Origin: Wurfbainia villosa
Taxonomy: Eukaryota; Streptophyta; Magnoliopsida; Zingiberales; Zingiberaceae
Assembly: GCA_025175895.1 (NCBI GenBank)
Contig: CM045987.1
Coordinates: 109,233,040 to 109,297,039, forward strand
Direction: 5' to 3'
Length of the DNA: 64,000 nucleotides
Shown here: piece after piece, positions 57,138 through 64,000 of the stretch
Position numbering within the stretch: the stretch's first letter is position 1
Layout: every line of letters begins with the position of its first letter
Made by a program: the position numbers and the translations under genes
Notes under the pieces: model-generated
What the model saw: the letters and a program-made list of their open reading frames with translations, nothing else
Told to the model about the DNA's origin: nothing
Database searches by the model: none

Positions 57138-58188
57138 TTGAAAATCCTAAAAATCACAATGATCAAAATATTAGATTTCAAATATTATTGATTCCTCAAA
57201 AACAATAAAATTTCGAAATCAACCAACACCTCAAAACACCGAGAATATCGCATGCCATGATAGTGTGGACGTATACGAATTCTACATTTGTAAGAGGAGG
57301 TTTTACCCATTAATTTTATTATCTTGTCAACCTTACTTTTTGACAAATAAAATTAATAGTTGGTTCCTCTTTGGCCCTACAAATAAAAGCAGTGACTCCG
57401 ATGGGGAGGATACTTTTTATTTGCATCTAAGTGTACACCATTACACGATACTAAGGGAATTATTTCGGATTATGTGTCTTACCGATGGGGAAGTACACAC
57501 GCTCCTAAATAATTTCCTATAACCATTATTTGACCTAGTGATCCGCAAACAAACCCATCCGATGGGGAGGAAGACACTCAGAGCCAACGCGCAAGTTTGT
57601 TGCATCACACATCAAATTGTAATGGAGGCCGCGGGAATTAATTAAAATATCCCTCTCCCACTTAGTAAATTGCAATTGAGGAATTTTAAAGCATACACAA
57701 CATGAATATAAAACAAATCAGCATTAAATATGGAAAAAATAGAATTTTTCCAACTATTATGGCATTGCCCTCCAATACACATCCCGTCGTGTCGCCACCT
57801 CGTCCGCTCCATCTTTTCCCGTGCGCAAGTCACCAAAGAGATCCGAGCTGAGATAAACTATTTTAATTTACATCCATCGATCCTATACTCCACGAAGGAG
57901 TATACAAATAATCTAGATCGAAAGTAAACTAAAATGAGCGGCTAAACAATGTCATATTTAATTACAAAAATTAAATATTAATCTAGCCTCGTCAACCCCG
58001 AGGATTCAAATAATATACATACAATCACACACAAAACCATCACATACACACAAATAGCCATAATAGTCGGATCTTATGCCTACAACCAAAAAGTTAGCCT
58101 ACGCACATCCTACTATTATCCGGCATACTCAATATATGATATGTGCATGAAAGTAACCGAATCCAAAACACAAAAAACTGGAAACCGT
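57138..58188 (-). promoter_or_regulatory. L 5' leader
   Basis: About 1.05 kb between the Gag start and the primer site. There is no coding sense. It includes two GATGGGGAGGA words (57397 and 57559) and a third variant, CGATGGGGAAG (57483). Confidence 0.55.
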
Positions 58189-58201
58189 GGCTCTGATACC
58201 A
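58189..58201 (-). other. L primer binding site (tRNA-iMet)
   Basis: Minus-strand TGGTATCAGAGCC, two bases after the end of LTR 2. It is the only primer site in the L array. Confidence 0.9.
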
Positions 58202-58203
58202 AT

Positions 58204-60203
58204 TGAAGGGGGATGCTTCGGAGGCTCATTGGCTCCCATGTCTCCAGATTAAAATTTTCACTAATGAAAGAATTAATCCGGATGGGATGAGTTTCCTTAG
58301 CACAACCTATTCGTCGTCGTGCTAACAACTTGAGTGATCGCTTGAACAAACTAGTTGTTCAAGCAACTAAACTCTTCTAGTTGGTTAGCCGCGGAAGAGA
58401 CGACGGACGGATCGCCGGTTTTTGTGTTTGTCTTCGGGGTCCAAGATTATACAAAATATATACATATGCATAATTGTATAATCAACAATAAAAAAAACAT
58501 GCTCAGATCTGAAAATAAAGTTGTGCCACTTTATACCTTACGATCTTCTACCGTATGTCCTATCCTCCTCGTGGACGATGTGTGGGCGAAGATCCTCCAC
58601 GAGTAGAAGCCTTCTAGATCGCGTTCTTCTCTTCCTTGTCCGTTGCGAACAAAGAGAAAAACCAACAAAACCTTTCCTTTCTAGGGCCGGCCACCAAGCA
58701 AAGGAGTTTGATGCAACCACCGGCCAAGGAACGAGTGGATGAAGCGCCGACCACCAATGGAAGGAGAACCGCCGGCCACCTTGGAGAGATTGGAGGAGTG
58801 AATGCCGGCCACCAATGGAAGGAGAACCACTGGCCAAGGAATAAGAGAGTGGCCTAGAGGATGGGCGCCGGCCAAGTCTTGATGGAGGAAGATGGGCGCC
58901 GGCAACAATTTGATGGAAGAAGATTGCCGCCCAAGCCCTAGCTCCCAAACCCTAGCCGCCCACCTTTGGAAGAGCCAAACCCTAACTCCAATTCAATTAT
59001 CATTGCCGCCCAAGCCTAAGCCCTCTATTTATAGAATTGGGCTTAAGCCTCCTTTAATCTCCACCATCGGATCTAGGGATTTAATCTCCACCGTCGGATC
59101 TAGGGTTTTATCCCAACCGTCGGATCTAGGGTTTCATCCCAACCGTCGGATCTAGGATTTCATCCCAACCGTCAGATCTAGGGATTTAATCCCAACCGTC
59201 GATTCTAGGGTTTCATCCTAACCATCGGATCTAGGGATTTAATCCCAACCGTTGGTTTTAGGGTTTTGTTTTATATTCTTGGATCTAGACTTCACAAGGA
59301 TTATATTAGGCTACGATAGGGACCATAAGGAGGAGTTGGGTCTTGGCCACCCGATGGATAGGAACCACACTCACTTGATCCATCAATGATGTTCCATTCC
59401 ACTAGAGGATCATCATTGAACTACCTCACCAACCCCCATAAATTGATATGGGCTCCATATATTATTTGTACATTCATCTCCCCGTGTTTAAGATATCGAA
59501 TGTCCGTCAATTAATTGATTTACTAACCATCAATTAATTAACATATAATTCCTTGAGTAGTACCACTCAACCTTATTATCATGTTGACTAAGTCAATCAG
59601 CTGGGTTTACATGATGAACCTTATTAGCTCCTCAAGGGGACATCATCAACCTAATATATAGGACACGGTTTCCTTCTATAATCAACGACACACCATGTAA
59701 ATAATATCATTTCCCAACTTACCGGGCATATTGATTTAATCCATCTAAATCTCACCCTCTGGTAAATCAAAGAAATAAATACTAAGTACATGTATCCGTT
59801 ATTATATCGGGATTAAGACCATGTACAGCATAATATCCGAGGTCCGATTCAATTATGTAGTCAGCAATTAATTGGATCACCTCTATGTCGGTCCTGCTCA
59901 ATACACCTAAGTGTACTAGTGTAACTTTATGTTCAAGACAAAAAATACCAAGCTACACTACAACCATGCCAATGGTTTGTCCAAAACCATCTTGGTTGTG
60001 AGCCTCTACTTATATTTCACAAGGGACTGATAACATGATCTTCTGTGCCACACCAAGCACCATGTTATCTACAATGTAAAATATTAGACAATATGCACAC
60101 TCATATAATAAATATATAAAGTGCAAACAATGATTATGTGATATTTATTTCAAAATAAAATGTTCATACAAAAAGAGCTAGGCTTTCAGTATACATTCCA
60201 ACA
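58204..60203 (-). repeat. L LTR 2 (shared middle LTR)
   Basis: A 2000-bp LTR close to LTR 1. It differs by fewer telo-box units and by an insertion of about 25 bases near 58710. It is followed on the right by a PPT and internal sequence, not by a TSD. Confidence 0.85.
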
Positions 60204-60224
60204 ATCTCCCACTTATACTAAAAG
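60204..60224 (-). other. L polypurine tract, copy 2
   Basis: Same sequence as at 53106-53126, next to the start of LTR 2. Confidence 0.75.
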
Positions 60225-60362
60225 ACTATGCCGTCATCACACTGCCATGCATCTGATCCCCATGTCCTCCACATGCCTATCAAACGCTTTCGCTGGAAGG
60301 GCCTTAGTGAATGGATCTGCCAGGTTATCCTCTGATGCAATCTTGGCGACAGCAACTTCTCC

Positions 60363-61668
60363 TCACTTTACGATCTCTCGTATAAGGTGGTACTTGCGCT
60401 CTATGTGTTTACTCGCCTTGTGGGCTCGTGGTTCCTTCGAGTTTGCAACTACACCACTATTATCACAATAAATTGCGATAGTTCTGGGCAAACCAGGAAT
60501 CACATCCAAGTCCATCAAGAAGTTCCTGAGCCATACAGCTTCCTTGGCTGCCTCAGAGGCTGCCACATACTCAGCTTCCATGGTGGAGTCCGCCACGCAT
60601 TTCTGCTTGACACTCCTCCATACTATGGCTCCACCTCCAAAAGTAAACACAAACCCCGAGGTAGACTTACTGTTGTCTCTATCTGATTGGAAATCCGAAT
60701 CCATGTAACCCACAGGGACTAATTGATCTGCCCGGTAAACCAGCATATAATCCTTAGTCCTTCTCAGGTACTTCAATATATGCTATACTACAGTCCAATG
60801 TCCCTGTCCAGGATTACTCTGATATCTGCTAACCATGCCCATGGCAAAACAGATATCCGGTCTCATACATAGCATAGCATACATAAGGCTTCCTACTGCC
60901 AAAGCATAAGGAACCGCCTTCATGTCCTCTATCTCCTTTGATGTTTTGGGACACATCTCTTTAGATAAAGGAACTCCATGCCTAAAAGGTAGAAAACCTT
61001 TCTTGGAGTTCTGCATGCTAAAACGAGCAAGGATAGTGTCAATGTATGAAGCTTGAGATAAGAACAACATCCTTTTCTTGCGATCCCTTATAACTTTGAT
61101 CCCAAGGATGTGTCCCACTTCTCCCAAGTCCTTCATGTCAAACTGTTTGGACAACCATACCCTTACATCTGATAACATTTTGATATTGTTGCCAACTAAC
61201 AAAATGTCATCTACGTATAGTACAAGAAATACCACTATATTTTTGTCACATCTTTTGTATACACAAGGCTCATCCGGACTTTGAATAAATCCATATGACT
61301 GGATTACCTCATCAAAGTGGATGTTCCAAGATCTAGAAGCTTGCTTCAATCCATAAATGGACCGATTAAGCTTACATACAAGATGCTCTTTGCCTTTAGC
61401 AATGAATCCCTCTGGTTACCGCATATAGATGTTCTCCTCAAGACTTCCGTTAAGGAAAGCTGTCTTGACATCTATCTGCCAAATCTCATAATCCATATGA
61501 GCAGCTATAGATAAGAGAATCTGGATAGACTTAAGCATAGCTACCGGCGAAAAGGTCTCCTCATAATCGATACCCTTTTTCTGAGTATACCCTTTCGTAA
61601 CAAGCCTAGCTTTGAAGGTCTCAACCTTCCCGTCTACTCCTCTCTTTCTCTTGTAGATCCACTTGCAT
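60363..61668 (-). pseudogene. pol: L copy 2 RT and RNase H
   Basis: All in one phase with stops. RT: CKWIYKRKRGVDGKVETFK, QIDVKTAFLNGSLEENIYMR, then TAA at 61413-61415 where Gln is expected, then SIYGLKQ wording, LVLYVDDILLVGNN and KGFLPFRHGV. A TAG near 60780 separates RNase H (YLRRTKDYMLVY, DSTMEAEYVAASEAAKEAVW, CDNSGVVANSKEP). Better preserved than copy 1. The RT is cut at its N-terminal side: after CKW the sequence passes to LTR 3 at about 61668. Confidence 0.85.
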
Positions 61669-62024
61669 TTAATTATGTATTCAGCAATTAATTGAATCAC
61701 CTCTATGTCAGTCCTGCTCAATACACCTAAGTGTACTAGTGTAACTTTATGTTCAAGACAAAACAATACCAAGCTACACTACAACCATACCAATGGTTTG
61801 TCCAAAACCATCTTGGTTGTGAGCCTCTACTTATATTTCACAAGGGACTGATAACATGATCTTTTGTGCCACACCAAGCACCATGTTATCTACAATGTAA
61901 AATATTAGACAATATGCACACTCATATAATAAATATATAAAGTGCAAACAATGATCATGTGATTCTTATTTCAAACTAAAATGTTCATACAAAAAGAGCT
62001 AGGCTTTCAATATACATTCCAACA
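61669..62024 (-). repeat. L LTR 3, terminal fragment
   Basis: Matches 59848-60203 (AATTATGTA(G/T)TCAGCAATTAATT to CATTCCAACA) and is followed by TSD TAAGG. The junction with RT lies in ACTTGCATTT. Confidence 0.85.
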
Positions 62025-62029
62025 TAAGG

Positions 62030-62265
62030 GCTAATTAATATGTCTTTGCAAGAAGTTATTAATGTTTCTAAGATTTTTGATGCCTAATCAAATTCTCTAT
62101 GATAGTGATCAATGGCATTTATTCTAAGGGTTTTTATACTTAGTCAAAATATCCTCTTGCAGGCATCAAATTGTATGTTTTCTAAGGCTTTTCAAGCCTC
62201 ATATAATTTTCTTGCAGGGTCACTAATATTTTTTCAAAGGCAATTCTTATGCAGTGACATATTTA
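62030..62265. other. unassigned DNA between L and M
   Basis: About 240 bases, continuous with 51071 once L is removed. It repeats TCTAAGG(G/C)TTTT and CTTGCAGG short words. No gene. Confidence 0.45.
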
Positions 62266-64000
62266 TGTTATGTTTGAGAGGTGTCCTAAGGCAATCGCCT
62301 TATGACTATTTATTTAATAAATACAGATTCACTATTTGAGTGCACATTTCATATGTGTTTGATTGGATCTTAAACTCATTTACTGAATGTCCACAATACG
62401 ATTCATAACATGAAAGAATTTGTGATTGGATTACAACTAGTGAGTATCTCTACATATGTAATTATGAAGTGTTGAAATATTCCCTAGTCGATGAATTGAT
62501 GAGTTCGGACATCATCGATTCAATGAGACTAGCACAGGTTATACTCCTTGGTTTATCCAAGCAGCTGCTTCTCATGGCTGGAGACATTGTGATGTCAAGA
62601 GTTAAACATGGATGCTAGTTATGGGAAACTAGTTCATTAGAGTGACCTGCTGTAAGACTTCACATGGTTCTCTACATATAAGATATGTCAGTGAAGCTCT
62701 TACTGCAGCTCGAGTGCGAGTTTCCTTCGACTTGAGATATTCAAGTCATCTTGGTCATAGAGACTTATACTTTGACATCTTAGTCGATACATCTCTACGG
62801 AGGTGTGGGTACGGGATGATTGAGTATAAGTTGAAGTGCCCGAAGGTAGTTGAATAGCCAACAAAGGATTCACCACTGCTTGCGAGGAGATGTATACCCT
62901 ATGGACACTCATCGGGTTGTTACTCAAAGTCTTTGGCCAAAGCATTGCATGTGAAGAGTACGGTACTCTTGGATACATGTCGAAGTAATTAGAATCCACT
63001 GGACGAGGAAGTATTACTTGGGCTAGATGTGATGTAGTCAGCCTAGTGGGGACTGACACAATAGACCATGTCCTGGACTAAGTGGGTATAAGACGAGTGA
63101 AAGGAATGAGACACGATTCATTGTAGCTGCTGAAGGGTTTGAAAATGGTTCTGAGATCAACCGTTGATTTTTCGATTAATTGGGGATCATGATGTACTAC
63201 TAGGTGTCACTCATGAACATTCCATAATTAATGGTTAATTATGAACGACCAATATAAACCGAGAACCTATAAGGTCACACGCATAACGAATCTTTCGAAA
63301 AGACTTAAAGACAAGCTTGAGAATTGAATTCTCAGAATCGAGAGAGATCAAGTTTGGTTGGACCAAACACATGACAAATATGGAAATATCTGTCAAGTTG
63401 GAAATACGAAAGGAGCACGGTTTATGAAGATGGGTTGAGCATTAAGAGGTTTAATTATAAACCAAACCCGTTTGATTTTAATTAAATGGGTCTTTTTTTA
63501 GTTAAGGACCCAATTAGGGTTTAATGGATGATATTAAACCTTAATGGTTATGGACTTATGGATTTGAACCATTAACCCATAACCCATTAGGTTTAGAACC
63601 TATATAAAAAGTTATAAAGTCTAAAACTTAATTAATGGTTGTGCTTAATCCCCTTCTCTTCCTCCTTGCCGCCTACTCCTTCTCCTTCCTCTTCTTGCCG
63701 CCAACAAGAGTTATTGGGGTTTTCCTTGCCGTCGGCCCTAGCAAATCCATCTCTTGCTTTAGGTCCGGACAACTCCTCTCCAAGGGAGTGGGGAACTTCG
63801 GCTAAGGTTTGGAACAAAGGTTTCTTCCTTTGTTCCCTTGGCCGAACTTAGGAGAGTTGGGTTTTGGAGCTTGCCGTTGGCTACCAAGGAAACAAGAGTT
63901 GTTTCCTATTTTGTTGGGTCGGCTTTCTTGCTCTCCGATCACCCGACCTTCTTGCTTCGTCTAGTAGCGAAGAGAAGGTCAAACTCGTGGCTTTGAGAAG
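62266..64000 (+). repeat. LTR M, truncated by the window end
   Basis: Starts TGTTATGTTTGAGAGGTGTCC and matches the K LTR in order: inverted repeat TAAGGC/GCCTTA (62285-62300), GATTCACTATTTGAGT, ACTCTTGGATACATGT, GAGAACCTAT and so on. It is clearly diverged from K. A TATA box lies at about 63601-63610 (CTATATAAAA). At least 1735 bp; the rest lies outside, so solo LTR and full element cannot be told apart. Confidence 0.8.

Larger units (their letters stand above)
51077..62024 (-). mobile_element. copia element L, rearranged LTR-int-LTR-int-LTR array
   Basis: A minus-strand element with one TSD, TAAGG, at 51072-51076 and 62025-62029. From left: LTR 1 (51077-53105), internal copy 1 with complete gag-pol remains (53106-58203), LTR 2 (58204-60203), internal copy 2 with only RNase H and RT (60204-61668), and the last 0.36 kb of LTR 3 (61669-62024). 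This is expected if two copies in tandem arose by unequal exchange and a deletion then removed the primer site, gag, PR, IN and most of the outer LTR of the second copy. The proteins are copia, of the same broad group as K. Confidence 0.85.

Noticed and set aside
10297..58201. tRNA-like sequences (TGGTATCAGAGC and complements)
   Set aside because: Only the 12-13 bases complementary to the tRNA 3' end are present, at LTR borders; these are primer sites, not tRNA genes.

Overview
The window is repeat-rich nuclear DNA of a flowering plant, probably with a large genome and possibly a monocot (the species cannot be fixed from the sequence). It is almost entirely stacked transposable elements: LTR retrotransposons with the plant initiator-Met tRNA primer site (TGGTATCAGAGC), Ty1/copia gag-pol remains and 5-bp target-site duplications (TSDs), plus one CACTA DNA transposon. 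I see no intact host gene, tRNA, rRNA or CRISPR array. Elements are lettered A-M here.

Layout. 1-1471: two LTR fragments (H inside I). 1472-3991: AT-rich, degenerate repeat DNA. 3997-36603: a four-level nest. Solo LTR G (TSD ATCAC) is split by copia element C (TSD GGAAT/GGAAC, 5360-36406). The C 5' LTR is split by element A (TSD CTAAT, 6015-20366), whose own 5' LTR is split by element B (TSD AAGTT, 11140-19966). The C internal region carries the 3' part of minus-strand element D (21398-23565). The C 3' LTR is split by gag-only element E (23983-30612) and by CACTA element F (30964-35999, TSD TCA), which carries exons of a plant alpha-mannosidase. 36609-40681: unassigned DNA with a probable Ty3/gypsy LTR remnant (J). 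40687-50182: full-length copia element K (TSD ATTAG), with pol in one frame broken only by stop codons. 50188-51071: a decayed coiled-coil reading frame. 51077-62024: copia element L (TSD TAAGG), a rearranged LTR-internal-LTR-internal-partial LTR array. 62266-64000: start of LTR M, related to the K LTR, running off the window.

How they relate. B has gag, protease, integrase, RT and RNase H of SIRE/Maximus type and is the only element of that group here with pol. A, E and the remains of C and D have gag-like sequence but a non-coding spacer where pol should be, so they look like non-autonomous gag-only elements that would need pol from a B-like partner. No element appears able to move now: every pol is broken. 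The insertion order follows from the nesting: G, then C, then A/D/E/F, with B after A.

Most noteworthy: (i) a stem-loop at the same place in the R/U5 of many LTRs whose stem sequence changes while pairing is kept; (ii) more than 30 copies of the 9-mer AGTCGACTG in the LTRs of several families; (iii) the alpha-mannosidase exons captured by the CACTA element, still open in frame; (iv) eight stop codons in K that are all explained by G:C to A:T transitions; (v) paired perfect hairpins in the B leader; (vi) the triple-LTR structure of L with one TSD.
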